Positions 27,875 through 36,749 of a DNA stretch of 64,000 bases are shown here, one piece after another. The stretch comes from an uncultured Lachnospiraceae bacterium. GTDB taxonomy: Bacteria > Bacillota > Clostridia > Lachnospirales > Lachnospiraceae. A program made the translations under genes and the position numbers. The notes beneath the pieces were generated by a model. The model worked only from the letters and a program-made list of their open reading frames with translations, was not told the origin of the DNA and made no database searches. Location: assembly GCA_947245585.1 (NCBI GenBank), contig CAMXPV010000002.1:1-64000 (forward strand), given 5' to 3'. Position 1 is the first letter of the stretch, and each line of letters starts with the position of its first letter.

Positions 27875-28525
27875 TCAACTTGAATAGGATTCCAAAAACA
27901 AGTACAGTTCCTCCTCGCTTGCTACATATTTTCCTTCCATGATTTCTCTCTGCAGGGAATCGGGCAGCAAGTCGAGCAAAATATCAGTATTCATATAGAT
28001 CGTGCTTCGGTCTTCTTCGTATACCACGATAAAGTGATCCGCCACCATCAGATAGAAACCCTCCGGCTCCTTCTCCTTATAATATTTGCAAACCACAACA
28101 CGGTCCTTGGAAAAGGAAGTCAGCTCGATGGTTTCAAATCCTTTCTCCTGTTCCGTCAAAGGCGGATTTTTGTCAAAGGCGGAAATGGCTTCCACAAGTT
28201 CTTCCCTGTTCAGACCGATATACATGACCGGGATTGATTCCTGAGACTCCGTGACCGTCCCCTTATCCAGATCAACCAATTCTACCAGATACAACGTATC
28301 CGCTGTCACAACAGGCTCATCTGCCACTGCCGTTTCAATGACCTGCTCTTCCTCGTCTTCTCTGTCCGCCTCCGGTTCTTTGTCTTTGATTTTGACTTCC
28401 TCTGCCCCATGATGATACCGGTTTGGATAAAAAAACCGCTCTGCTTTCAGGGCGCCCCAACCGCCAAGTCCCAACATAACGATAGACGATGCCATAAAAA
28501 GGCTGATACGTTTTACAAGCTTCAT
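27875..28525 (-). CDS. Membrane-anchored protein with BofC-like C-terminal domain
   Basis: 216 residues. A single N-terminal transmembrane helix (about 8-28) is followed by an acidic linker (KDKEPEADREDEEE) and an external domain. The last 80 residues (KDRVVVCKYY, FYLMVADHFIVVYEEDRSTIYM, LPDSLQREIMEGKYV) resemble the C-terminal domain of BofC, the forespore regulator of the SigK checkpoint in Bacillus. The N-terminal BofC part is not obvious. A sporulation role is an inference; family assignment is moderate. Confidence 0.62.
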   Translation of the reverse strand: MKLVKRISLFMASSIVMLGLGGWGALKAERFFYPNRYHHGAEEVKIKDKEPEADREDEEEQVIETAVADEPVVTADTLYLVELVDLDKGTVTESQESIPVMYIGLNREELVEAISAFDKNPPLTEQEKGFETIELTSFSKDRVVVCKYYKEKEPEGFYLMVADHFIVVYEEDRSTIYMNTDILLDLLPDSLQREIMEGKYVASEEELYLFLESYSS

Positions 28526-28597
28526 TCCGTTTTAAACCTCTCTTGTCGGATTTCCTGTAATCAGTATCAGCCAATTCCGGTTTTTTATACAGATGTA

Positions 28598-30244
28598 TCA
28601 CAAAACGCCTATATTTCTGCCAAGCAGAATAAACAAAAATCCAAGCGGCAGCTCCTGTAGTTCCGCCTCCCCCAGAACGCGGAGAATCATGAGAATAAAA
28701 ATATAGAAAAACAGTCCAACGATCAACGAAATCAAAATGGTAAGAACCGCTCCCACAGTTTCCAACAGCACCAGATTCAAAAGATATGCCACCACGCCGG
28801 AAACTGCCGCCGCCGCAAAAGGAAATACAATTCCCGTAAACCAGTCCGGTTTATACTTGACACGCTTGTTGACAAAGATAAAAGCCAAAATCATATAGAT
28901 GCCGAACAAAAAGACCAAAGAGGCTAAAAGACCATCCACACCCATCTGCATGCGCTGTACCATCAGATAAGCGACCACAACATGTACCGCAAAGGAAACA
29001 AGGGCGGTAAGAAAAAATTCCTTACTCATGTGCATTTTATGTAACAACTGTCCAAAGAGAAAACAGAACGTAAACAGCACAACGAGAGCCGCCCCCTTCT
29101 GCAGCCACCCGGAAAGAACCGTAATCTGCGCCGTCGGGCGGCCATAACAGCACTCTGACAGTGGTTTTGCCAGGACGGCAAGATAGATGGCCGCCGGGAA
29201 TGACACAATCGACGCATTGCGCACTGCCCTGCCCATCCTCTCACGCATATTACGGTATTCCTCGTGCTCGTAGGCACCGCTTATTTTTCCGGTCATGCCG
29301 TGTACGGAGAGGATGGAAACCGCCGCACCCATTCCGATCAGGGCCGCAAATTTTCCGTAAAAACATCCCCACTGTGCCGTCCGCGTGGTTCCGTGCTGCG
29401 TCACATTCATGTAATAGTTAAAAAAGCGCTGATCGACAAGCATAAACAGATTGGAAAGCACCGCAGTAACAGCCAGCGGAATCATATTGCCAAGGAGCAT
29501 CCTCTGAATTTCAAACCGGGTCTCGGCCCGTCTGCTGTTATCCTGCCCCAGACGGCCCCGCAGCGTTCCCGCATAAATGACATAGAGCACCAACAGATGC
29601 AGCAAGGTGACAATCTGGGATGCCATGACCCCCAACATCGCGCCAAGCGCGCCAAAAGCATAGCTGTGCGCCTCCGTCTGTAAGAGCGCCGCCACCTTCT
29701 GCCCATAGCCGTTTAAAGCCCTGCCCGCAAGAATTGCTCCCACCAACATGGCGATTTTCTCGATATACTGCGAATGGGCTGTGAGCACGCCAAGCCCATA
29801 ACCGTTAAAATATCCCCTGAAAGCGCCGATCAGCGCTGAGAAAAAGATGCAGGGCGCGGCCGCCAGAACCGCCATGCGGCATAACCGCTCCAGTACCAAC
29901 ACATCCGCAATCCAAGCGGAAAAGAGAAGCACAAAGAGGGCCATGACCGCTCCCATAACAAGATTCATGAAAAAGGCTGTCCGAAAGACCTTGCCCGCAT
30001 TCCGATAACGATCTCTCTTAACCCGATACCGGATAATGCCCGACATCGCATGGGACATGCCATAGGATATGACAAGCGAAGCCAACAGGAACAATTCAAA
30101 AGCAGGCGCAAAAAGCCCAACGCCTGCATCCCCTATAAACCGGGAGAGCGGAATTCGCAAAAAGAGCAGGATCAGATAGGAAAAAATTCCGGCCGAAAGA
30201 ATGATCCTATTTTTCAGATTTTTAACCATCCACTGTATACTCAT
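28598..30244 (-). CDS. SpoVB/MurJ-type polysaccharide flippase
   Basis: A polytopic membrane protein of the MOP/oligosaccharidyl-lipid flippase superfamily, about 13-14 transmembrane helices over 548 residues. The first helices (SAGIFSYLILLFLRIPLSRFIGDAGVG) and the GYFNGYGLGVLTAHSQYIEK region match the SpoVB/YtgP group, which moves lipid-linked cell-wall or polysaccharide precursors. It follows ybeY by 31 bp. Which lipid it moves, and whether it acts in spore cortex formation, cannot be told. Confidence 0.82.
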   Translation of the reverse strand: MSIQWMVKNLKNRIILSAGIFSYLILLFLRIPLSRFIGDAGVGLFAPAFELFLLASLVISYGMSHAMSGIIRYRVKRDRYRNAGKVFRTAFFMNLVMGAVMALFVLLFSAWIADVLVLERLCRMAVLAAAPCIFFSALIGAFRGYFNGYGLGVLTAHSQYIEKIAMLVGAILAGRALNGYGQKVAALLQTEAHSYAFGALGAMLGVMASQIVTLLHLLVLYVIYAGTLRGRLGQDNSRRAETRFEIQRMLLGNMIPLAVTAVLSNLFMLVDQRFFNYYMNVTQHGTTRTAQWGCFYGKFAALIGMGAAVSILSVHGMTGKISGAYEHEEYRNMRERMGRAVRNASIVSFPAAIYLAVLAKPLSECCYGRPTAQITVLSGWLQKGAALVVLFTFCFLFGQLLHKMHMSKEFFLTALVSFAVHVVVAYLMVQRMQMGVDGLLASLVFLFGIYMILAFIFVNKRVKYKPDWFTGIVFPFAAAAVSGVVAYLLNLVLLETVGAVLTILISLIVGLFFYIFILMILRVLGEAELQELPLGFLFILLGRNIGVL

Positions 30245-30275
30245 ATTTTCAATCTTATCCTCAGTGTCCGTAAAC

Positions 30276-30776
30276 TTATTCTCGTGTGATGCCGAGTCCT
30301 GAAAGAAGCGCCTCCTGCTTTTTTTCCATCACATCCGCTTCCATCTCTTCCATGTGGTCATAGCCGCACAGATGAAAAAGGCTGTGGGTCAGAAGAAAGG
30401 CAAATTCACGAAGCTCGCTGTGTCCGTACTCTTTCGCCTGAGACTTCACCCTCTCGCTATTTAAGATAATATCACCCAGAACCAACTCCCCACTGTCCGG
30501 ATCAAAACAATCGGCTTCGCAGTTTTCTGCCACCGAAAAATCACCCGGGGTTCCAAAATCCAGATTAGGAAAGGAAAGCACATCCGTCTCCGCATCGATA
30601 TTCCGGTATTGTCTATTGTATTCTCTGATTCCTGCGCCGTCTGTAATTAAAAGATTCACCGAAGCCTCATAGGGACATCCCTCGGCATCCAGAACAGCCT
30701 CCATCACGCGGGATAGAAGTTCTTTCTCGTCAAAAGAAAAGGCGCTTGTCCCCTCATGCTCAACGTAGGAAGTCAT
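30276..30776 (-). CDS. ybeY: Endoribonuclease YbeY, rRNA maturation factor
   Basis: Metal-dependent RNase for 16S rRNA 3'-end maturation and ribosome quality control. The zinc triad is His131, His135 and His141 in HSLFHLCGYDH. The upstream TDVLSFPN motif is also conserved. At 166 residues it has family length. Its start overlaps the PgpH-like gene by 17 bp, part of the conserved yqfC-yqfD-phoH-pgpH-ybeY order of Firmicutes. Confidence 0.96.
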   Translation of the reverse strand: MTSYVEHEGTSAFSFDEKELLSRVMEAVLDAEGCPYEASVNLLITDGAGIREYNRQYRNIDAETDVLSFPNLDFGTPGDFSVAENCEADCFDPDSGELVLGDIILNSERVKSQAKEYGHSELREFAFLLTHSLFHLCGYDHMEEMEADVMEKKQEALLSGLGITRE

Positions 30777-31974
30777 AGTATAATTTCTCCTGAATAAATA
30801 TTTTCTTCATCTTGCGCAGCTGTGCGAGAGAGAGTTCATTTCCCCAGAGTTCGTCCGTCTCAAACTTTTTCTTGAATACGGTGTCAATCAACTGTTCATA
30901 ATCCAAATCCGCTTTCGGGTCCTTCTCAAACAAATACAGAATGGAGGATACGATGCAGTCAGCAAACAGTACCACGATGGTCTCTTTGGAAACGATTTTG
31001 GCATCCGGATCCACATACTCCTTTAATATCTGTTTTGTCTTCGGTGGGAAATGGTACTTGTCACAAATTTCCGAGACGTTCTCCCAAGTGTTTTCGCCTT
31101 TGAGCTTTCCGATCCTGTGATAATAACCGCAGGCTTTTACCGCCGCGTCGTCGATTCCCAAATTTCTGGCAACCTTATCGCCCAGATAGGCCGTGTGGAT
31201 TGCGTGATAGTATTCCTCCTTGGAAAGCTCCTTGAGCTGTACAAGCAAAGGGCATTCGGGATCGTTGATTTCCATATACTTGTCCCGGTATCTGTGAATC
31301 ATCGTGGAACTTACCATTTTCAGGCACACCAACAGCAGAATGCAGCAGATCATCAGATTGATTCCCGGTATGAAAAACTGGGCCGCAGAGAGTTTCTCCT
31401 TCGCAAAGAGAATCACGTTGGCCATGAGGCTTAAAGCCAGAACAAGCAGGGAAATGATCGCCGGAATTCCCACCTTAAATTCTTCGTCGAGCACGGAAAA
31501 CACCAGAATTCCAGTCATGCCACTGATAAAATACAGCCAAAATACCGCATAATCGCAGCCTGCAAAATTTACGGCGAGAAGCAGACACAGACTGCCTGCA
31601 GCAAGGCCTGTAATCCCGTTGGAAAACACGCCGAGCATGACAAACAACACAAGAAAAGGCCATCCCGTCACCGGCAGAAAGGGCAGAAAGACTGCCGCTG
31701 CAAGGCTGATCAAGAAGGTTAAGGCAAACCGCCCGTAACGCCCCTCGTTCCGATACACGAAAAAGCCGTTGATCTCACTCATGGTAAAGGAAAAAATGAC
31801 AATGCCTGTCCCCGCCAAAACCATGACAACATTTCGGATCATATGATCCGTTTCGCACTGATAGAGCACACTGCCAAGCCAGACGGTCAGCCCCGCCATG
31901 GCAAACATGATCATAAAAAAGATGATTCTCTTTATGACATTGCTGTTTTTTTGAGTATTAATATTATTTTCCAC
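30760..31974 (-). CDS. PgpH-like membrane protein with degenerate HD domain
   Basis: Takes the place of pgpH/yqfF, whose product hydrolyses cyclic di-AMP. Residues 15-225 contain about six or seven membrane helices; the large external 7TMR-HDED domain of PgpH is absent (404 versus about 700 residues). The cytoplasmic part keeps His260, His286, GK and Asp339 (LFADC). However, the HD pair reads His286-Arg287, and the segment that normally carries two or three more ligand histidines is missing. Phosphodiesterase activity is therefore doubtful. GTG start with AGG upstream; it overlaps phoH by 11 bp. Confidence 0.78.
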   Translation of the reverse strand: MENNINTQKNSNVIKRIIFFMIMFAMAGLTVWLGSVLYQCETDHMIRNVVMVLAGTGIVIFSFTMSEINGFFVYRNEGRYGRFALTFLISLAAAVFLPFLPVTGWPFLVLFVMLGVFSNGITGLAAGSLCLLLAVNFAGCDYAVFWLYFISGMTGILVFSVLDEEFKVGIPAIISLLVLALSLMANVILFAKEKLSAAQFFIPGINLMICCILLLVCLKMVSSTMIHRYRDKYMEINDPECPLLVQLKELSKEEYYHAIHTAYLGDKVARNLGIDDAAVKACGYYHRIGKLKGENTWENVSEICDKYHFPPKTKQILKEYVDPDAKIVSKETIVVLFADCIVSSILYLFEKDPKADLDYEQLIDTVFKKKFETDELWGNELSLAQLRKMKKIFIQEKLYYDFLR

Positions 31975-32974
31975 GCCTGTAATTCCTGTTTCCTGTTTTT
32001 TGTTCGCTACGCCGTTTCTCTTTTGCTTCGTAATCGTCGTAAGCCTTCACGATCTTCTGCACAAGAGGATGTCTGACCACATCCTTGCTTGTCAAGCTGC
32101 AAAAAGCGATATCTTCAATTTTTGAGAGCACTTTTACAGCCACGTCGAGGCCTGATTTCATATCGGATGCCAGATCTTTCTGGGAGGCGTCGCCGGTGAC
32201 CACCACCTTGGAGCCGTAACCGATTCTCGTCAAAAACATTTTCATCTGTGCCGGCGTAGTGTTCTGCGCCTCATCCAGAATAATATAGGCATTGTCCAGA
32301 GTTCTGCCCCGCATGTAAGCCAGAGGCGCAACCTCAATCAACCCTTTTTCCATATTGCGGGCAAAGCTCTCTGCCCCCATAATCTGGTAGAGCGCGTCAT
32401 AGAGAGGCCGCAGATAAGGATCTACCTTACTCTGCAAATCACCCGGCAGAAATCCCAGCTTCTCTCCCGCCTCAATCGCAGGTCTTGTCAGGATAATGCG
32501 TCCCACCTCGTCATTTTTAAATGCGGTCACCGCCATGGCCATCGCCAGATACGTTTTTCCCGTGCCGGCAGGCCCCACGCCAAAAACAATCATATTGTTC
32601 CGCATCGCGTCCACATACTGCTTCTGGCCGAGCGTCTTTGGCTTGATCGGCTTACCGTTTACGGTATGACAGATACAATCCTGATCCATGGCAAGAAGCA
32701 TGTCCTCTTTCTGTTCTCTGCCAAGTTCTATGGCATAGTCCACACTCTGTTCCTCCAAAATATTTCCTCTTACCGACAAAGCCAACAGCTCATTCACGAT
32801 CCTTGCCGCCCTTTCGGCCGCCTCCCGCTCCCCTGATATACGAACTGCGCCGTCCCGGTCTACAATCATAACCTGCAGATCTTTCTCAATCCGTTTGATA
32901 TGAGAGTCAAACTCTCCGAAAAGATTCTGCATGTGTTCTACCGGCACATCAACACTGACTGTAACGATTCCCAT
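31964..32974 (-). CDS. phoH: PhoH family ATPase
   Basis: Cytosolic ATPase of the PhoH/YbeZ family, a regular partner of YbeY in RNA metabolism. A KH-like N-terminal domain (about 1-100) precedes the P-loop domain with GPAGTGKTYLAMA near residue 140 and Walker B YIILDEAQN near residue 240. Residues after about 315 are a basic tail. Length is 336, typical. It lies 26 bp behind yqfD and overlaps the PgpH-like gene. Confidence 0.95.
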   Translation of the reverse strand: MGIVTVSVDVPVEHMQNLFGEFDSHIKRIEKDLQVMIVDRDGAVRISGEREAAERAARIVNELLALSVRGNILEEQSVDYAIELGREQKEDMLLAMDQDCICHTVNGKPIKPKTLGQKQYVDAMRNNMIVFGVGPAGTGKTYLAMAMAVTAFKNDEVGRIILTRPAIEAGEKLGFLPGDLQSKVDPYLRPLYDALYQIMGAESFARNMEKGLIEVAPLAYMRGRTLDNAYIILDEAQNTTPAQMKMFLTRIGYGSKVVVTGDASQKDLASDMKSGLDVAVKVLSKIEDIAFCSLTSKDVVRHPLVQKIVKAYDDYEAKEKRRSEQKTGNRNYRRGK

Positions 32975-33000
32975 TCACCGCCTCTTTGCACTGCAGCCTG

Positions 33001-34242
33001 TCACTGCGCCTGCCCTTCTTCCGCTTCCGGGGTAACGACAGGTTCTATGGCAGTGGGAACAAGCTTCACCGCCGACTCCTCAAGCTGCATACGGGCATGC
33101 AATACCCATTTTTTTTCATTCTTTTTTATTGTAACATTTTTTTCAACAATTTGTACCCCTTTTTCGCCTAAATTTGAGATAATTTTACGCCACTGCTCCT
33201 GCAGCAGCGCTTTCATCTCCTCATCTGTGTGTATTTTAGGGGTAATTTCATATTCCTGTACCGTTCTTTTTCCGTAATACAGCGGCAAGTACAGGTGATC
33301 CAACAATTTTACCTGGTTCTTTTCTTCACTGATATCGTAATAGCTGTAGGGAATGCCAAACAGCCGCAGAGATATCTGCTTTTCCCCCGTTCCGAGAACG
33401 GGAATCTCAATGCTCTCTCCCGTATAGCATTTCTCGTCATAGGAAAGAGATTCCTCCAGAGAAATATTTTGCCCGTAGCGCAGCGTAATATCCGCATCCG
33501 CCTCCACATACTGGTATTTGCGCACGGTGGTATCCTCGTTATAGACGGGAACGGCCCCGCTCACGAGAATATCGCCTTTTTTTACACTGTCCCCACAGGC
33601 TACGCAGGGCACGCCGCTCCTCGTAATCATGAACGTCACAACACCGTCTTTTTCGGCCACCAGATCCATGCCGCGTTCATTGGCTTTTGCCTTGTCATCA
33701 TAGGATGGCATATCGTTCTCTTTGATGTGGATCACCAACGTGTTTCCCTTAAGCTGGGCGGACGTCCAGGTAATCAGATCATAGTCTTCCCGCAGGTTCT
33801 GTTCCAAAGCTGCGATATCAAGAGCGCTTTTTTTCATGGTAGTGTGAATCCCGCGCTCTTCCAGATAATCCATCAGCACATCTTCCGTCAGGGCATAATT
33901 TCCCTCGATCCGGATGTCCCAGATAAACCGGGAGGCCAGGCACCAAAACAAAATACAACAGATGAGCCCGGCCACAAAGAGTTTGCGCCGCATCATCTTC
34001 GATATAAAAAAGGGCAGGCCATACTTTCCCAGAACAGCCGCTTTCGTTCCCGTTTTTTTGAGCAGTGGCTTCAATGCAAAAAAGCCGTCTATGCTGATGT
34101 GCATGGTGTGATAGCCGCCATGATCTTCAATTTCCCACACCAAAATATCGTGATTGCCAAGAAGGTTAAGCAGACGCTCCACGGAATAGCCCCATACCTT
34201 AATAACCACATATCCTCTCAAATACTGTATCCAATGAAGCAT
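33001..34242 (-). CDS. yqfD: Sporulation protein YqfD
   Basis: Membrane protein of the YqfD family, restricted to endospore formers; required for efficient sporulation in Bacillus and linked there to the SigE regulon. A cytoplasmic N-terminal region (about 1-88) precedes one transmembrane helix near 90-108 (KLFVAGLICCILFWCLASRF). A large external domain with POTRA-like features follows (IEGNYALTEDVLMDYLEERGI). Length is 413. GGGGAG precedes the ATG. Next to yqfC and phoH, as in other spore formers. Confidence 0.93.
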   Translation of the reverse strand: MLHWIQYLRGYVVIKVWGYSVERLLNLLGNHDILVWEIEDHGGYHTMHISIDGFFALKPLLKKTGTKAAVLGKYGLPFFISKMMRRKLFVAGLICCILFWCLASRFIWDIRIEGNYALTEDVLMDYLEERGIHTTMKKSALDIAALEQNLREDYDLITWTSAQLKGNTLVIHIKENDMPSYDDKAKANERGMDLVAEKDGVVTFMITRSGVPCVACGDSVKKGDILVSGAVPVYNEDTTVRKYQYVEADADITLRYGQNISLEESLSYDEKCYTGESIEIPVLGTGEKQISLRLFGIPYSYYDISEEKNQVKLLDHLYLPLYYGKRTVQEYEITPKIHTDEEMKALLQEQWRKIISNLGEKGVQIVEKNVTIKKNEKKWVLHARMQLEESAVKLVPTAIEPVVTPEAEEGQAQ

Positions 34243-34260
34243 ACATTCTCCCCTGCACGC

Positions 34261-34560
34261 TTAAATATAGCGAAGCGCATCAATCTTTCCGCTTATTTTC
34301 ATATCTTCATTGGTATAGTAGTCAATGGACAGTTCGCTGCCTTCAAAGCAGATTTTTGCGTTTTTTCCCTGTAATACGATGGACTCCGTGGTGTACTCCA
34401 AAATGCCTTTGTAATTTTCTATAAAGGCCTCGCGGTTACCCGTCACGGTGACAATGGCGGCCCCCAACATCGTGTCCTTCGGGAGTTTTAAGGATTCCAC
34501 AATCAGCTCCCTTGACTTTACAAACGGCGTAAACGGTTGTCTTCTCTTCTCTCTTCTCAT
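34261..34560 (-). CDS. yqfC: Sporulation protein YqfC
   Basis: A YabP/YqfC-family protein of 99 residues, cytoplasmic, with the typical LELPKD-like start (ESLKLPKDTMLGAAIVTVTG) and the IENYKGILEYT core. Function is unknown but the family occurs in spore formers next to yqfD. The ATG at 34560 has no clear ribosome site. A GTG at codon 21, preceded by AAGGGAG, would give a shorter protein of about 79 residues, so the start is uncertain. Confidence 0.88.
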   Translation of the reverse strand: MRREKRRQPFTPFVKSRELIVESLKLPKDTMLGAAIVTVTGNREAFIENYKGILEYTTESIVLQGKNAKICFEGSELSIDYYTNEDMKISGKIDALRYI

Positions 34561-34603
34561 GGTACACTATATGTTCAGACAGGTAAATTTATGTTTCACT
34601 CTG

Positions 34604-35083
34604 CTATTTATGATAAGGCTCCCCGTTTATAATCCGATACGCCCTGTATATCTGCTCCAACAAAATAACCCGCATCAACTGGTGCGGGAAAGTCATGTCT
34701 GAAAAGCTGACCGCCAGGTCGGCCCGTTCCTTTATCTTATGATGCAATCCGAGCGATCCTCCGATCACAAAGACGATATGGCTGATGCCTCCTACTCCTA
34801 ACCGTTCTATTTCCTCTGCAAACTTTTCCGATGTCAGCTTGCGCCCGTCAATTTCAAGGGTGATGACATAAGCGTCCTCCGGCAGCATCCGAAGAATCCG
34901 TTCTCCCTCCTTTTGGAGAATTTGTTCCCGCTGTGTCTCTGAAATTTTCTCCGGCGTTTTCTCATCTGCCGTCTCTTCGATCCGCAGCCTGCAGTAACGG
35001 CTCAAACGTTTCTCGTACTCGCTTACTGCCTCGCGAAAAAATTTTTCCTTTAGTTTACCGACTGTTAGTAACGTTATTTTCAT
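34604..35083 (-). CDS. rlmH: 23S rRNA (pseudouridine1915-N3)-methyltransferase
   Basis: SPOUT-fold methyltransferase acting on 23S rRNA at the decoding-centre contact helix. MKITLLTVGKLKEKF start, the AdoMet-binding FVIGGSLGLHHKIK loop and the C-terminal EQIYRAYRIINGEPYHK knot are all typical. From ATG 35083 (AGGAAA upstream) it is 159 residues, the standard size. Its start lies inside the 3' end of the preceding gene by 29 bp. Confidence 0.97.
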   Translation of the reverse strand: MKITLLTVGKLKEKFFREAVSEYEKRLSRYCRLRIEETADEKTPEKISETQREQILQKEGERILRMLPEDAYVITLEIDGRKLTSEKFAEEIERLGVGGISHIVFVIGGSLGLHHKIKERADLAVSFSDMTFPHQLMRVILLEQIYRAYRIINGEPYHK

Positions 35084-35558
35084 AGATTTCCTGATAATAT
35101 TCATCCACAAAGTCGTCCACAAAAGCCTCGTCCAGATTCATGAACTTGTCCTCTATGGCGGCGCGCATCTTTTCCGTGCGTCTGTAGTACATCTCTTCCT
35201 CTGTCAGTTCCTCCGAAGAATCTTCCGATTGCACCAACGCGTCTATCACTGCCCGGCTCAAATTGTCCTGACACCATTTTGTAATTTCAGAGCGCAGGGA
35301 GGTCTCCGATTTTGCCTTGACCAAAAGCAGTTTGGAATCCCGCATGGACACAACGCCAAAAACGATAAAAAGGACAAACATTGCACCCATGACACCACAG
35401 ACCAGATACTTGCTGATGCCGGCATTCTGATAAAGAGGTATCACATTACAGAAAATTAACACGACTACAATAAAGCCGATTCCGCCAACAGCCAGAAGTG
35501 TGTAAGCCGAGGAACGGTTATCTTCCGCCTTTGACGCGCTGCTTTGGTAACGAGGCAT
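35055..35558 (-). CDS. Small membrane protein of unknown function
   Basis: 167 residues. Two hydrophobic helices (about 21-42 and 50-70) are followed by a cytoplasmic, acidic, helix-forming tail (about 85-165) with EELTEEEMYYRRTEKMR and FVDDFVDEYYQEIYE. No family recognised. AGGAGG lies ahead of the ATG. The 3' end overlaps rlmH by 29 bp, a tight link that implies coupled expression, but not a shared function. Confidence 0.8.
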   Translation of the reverse strand: MPRYQSSASKAEDNRSSAYTLLAVGGIGFIVVVLIFCNVIPLYQNAGISKYLVCGVMGAMFVLFIVFGVVSMRDSKLLLVKAKSETSLRSEITKWCQDNLSRAVIDALVQSEDSSEELTEEEMYYRRTEKMRAAIEDKFMNLDEAFVDDFVDEYYQEIYENNVTNSR

Positions 35559-35578
35559 AAACAGAATCCTCCTATAGC

Positions 35579-36655
35579 TTATTTTAACAGCTCTCTGATT
35601 CCCTGATTCTTATTTTCCGATTTGTCAATATCCATACAGACATTCTTGTCTTCCCGGTATCGCCAGACAGAGCATTCTCCGATGGCGCTCATATCTCTCC
35701 ACAGCGTAAACACGCCATTTTTTGCAATACCCTCCCACTCCTGCACATTGCCGATATAATCCACTGTATTTGCATACATGTCCCCGTCATAGAGACCGTC
35801 CGTAAAATTCCCAACCACGTTCTGAATCATAATCTTTCTTGTCGGCTCCAACTTGGAAATGTCTACGTCGTAATGCTCTGCGCCCTGACCGTTTGGAAGA
35901 TTGTCTTTCCACTCACCGGCATAACTGTGGGACATATAGACACCCATCGCGTTTAATTTGTTGCGTTGGCCGATATAATAGCGGTACCATGTTCCCTTTC
36001 CGCTTCTGACTCCATGGTTCCATTCTCCAAAATAATAACTGCTTTTTTCATATATCGCAAGACCTGTACCGTGCGGTTTTCCCTCACTGTCCACATCGCC
36101 CTGATAGTAGTATTCCTCTGTTCCTTTCAGCTCATTGGATAGTTTGACATAGCGCTTTAAATGCGCCAGATCCCAGATTGCATCCTGATTGTTGTCTGCA
36201 AAAAACGGATAAGCCTCCTTCAAAATATATTCTTTGGTGTAAGCTTCGTCGTTTTCATCCTCAATATCAATGACAACCGCCGTCTTATCGTCGTCCGCAG
36301 AAACAGGTTCCTTCGTTTCTTCCGGTTTTTCCTCTTCCTCTTCGTCCTCTTCTTCCGGCTTTTCTTCCTCCGGCTCCTCTTTTGGCACCGCTGGCTTCTC
36401 TTCCGGGAGAGCCTGTCCGTCAGCTTCCTGCTGTCTGTCGGCATAATCCGTGATATTCTGCTGTAAATCGCTGTCCGTCTCCGGACTGCGGTCTTTGCGG
36501 CTTGTCATAATCGTGACCAAAATCAAAATACAGATGAGAAGAACGGCAATAACTGCCAAAAGAATTCTGGTCATGATCGGATTTTGCAGGAAACTGCCTG
36601 ACTCCCCACCGTTTCCTTCCTGATTGTTATTCTTATCTGATCCTGTCAATTTCAT
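35579..36655 (-). CDS. Membrane-anchored MORN-repeat protein
   Basis: 358 residues. An N-terminal transmembrane helix (about 28-50) is followed by a long Pro/Glu/Lys low-complexity stretch (about 75-120, with an EEDEEEEE run). The outer domain has at least two MORN-like repeats (YYYQGDVDSEGKPHGTG, YFGEWNHGVRSGKGTW, YAGEWKDNLPNGQG). MORN repeats form beta-sheets that bind lipids or proteins, sometimes in spore or cell-division factors. The role here is unknown. It sits 20 bp upstream of the small membrane protein gene. Confidence 0.8.
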   Translation of the reverse strand: MKLTGSDKNNNQEGNGGESGSFLQNPIMTRILLAVIAVLLICILILVTIMTSRKDRSPETDSDLQQNITDYADRQQEADGQALPEEKPAVPKEEPEEEKPEEEDEEEEEKPEETKEPVSADDDKTAVVIDIEDENDEAYTKEYILKEAYPFFADNNQDAIWDLAHLKRYVKLSNELKGTEEYYYQGDVDSEGKPHGTGLAIYEKSSYYFGEWNHGVRSGKGTWYRYYIGQRNKLNAMGVYMSHSYAGEWKDNLPNGQGAEHYDVDISKLEPTRKIMIQNVVGNFTDGLYDGDMYANTVDYIGNVQEWEGIAKNGVFTLWRDMSAIGECSVWRYREDKNVCMDIDKSENKNQGIRELLK

Positions 36656-36673
36656 AGCCTATTCCCTTTCTTT

Positions 36674-36712
36674 GATGGAAAACAGATGAACCGTCTTATT
36701 CTGTTTCCCATC
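36674..36712 (-). repeat. Inverted repeat between nfnB and the MORN gene
   Basis: 12-bp arms (36674-36685 with 36701-36712; one G-U pair) enclosing a 15-nt loop. It is 18 nt from the MORN gene ATG. No T-run follows on the minus strand, so it could be a leader structure or a factor-dependent terminator of nfnAB. Confidence 0.55.
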
Positions 36713-36749
36713 ATAAAGGATACTTTTAAAGATTCACACTGTAAAATAC

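Noticed and set aside
33229-34374. Plus-strand frame of 381 codons opposite yqfD
   Set aside because: Shadow of a conserved sporulation gene with intact motifs; no independent support.
34566-34573. SigE-type -10 (CATATAGT) before yqfC
   Set aside because: It would start transcription almost at the ATG, and the -35 match is poor, so I do not claim it.
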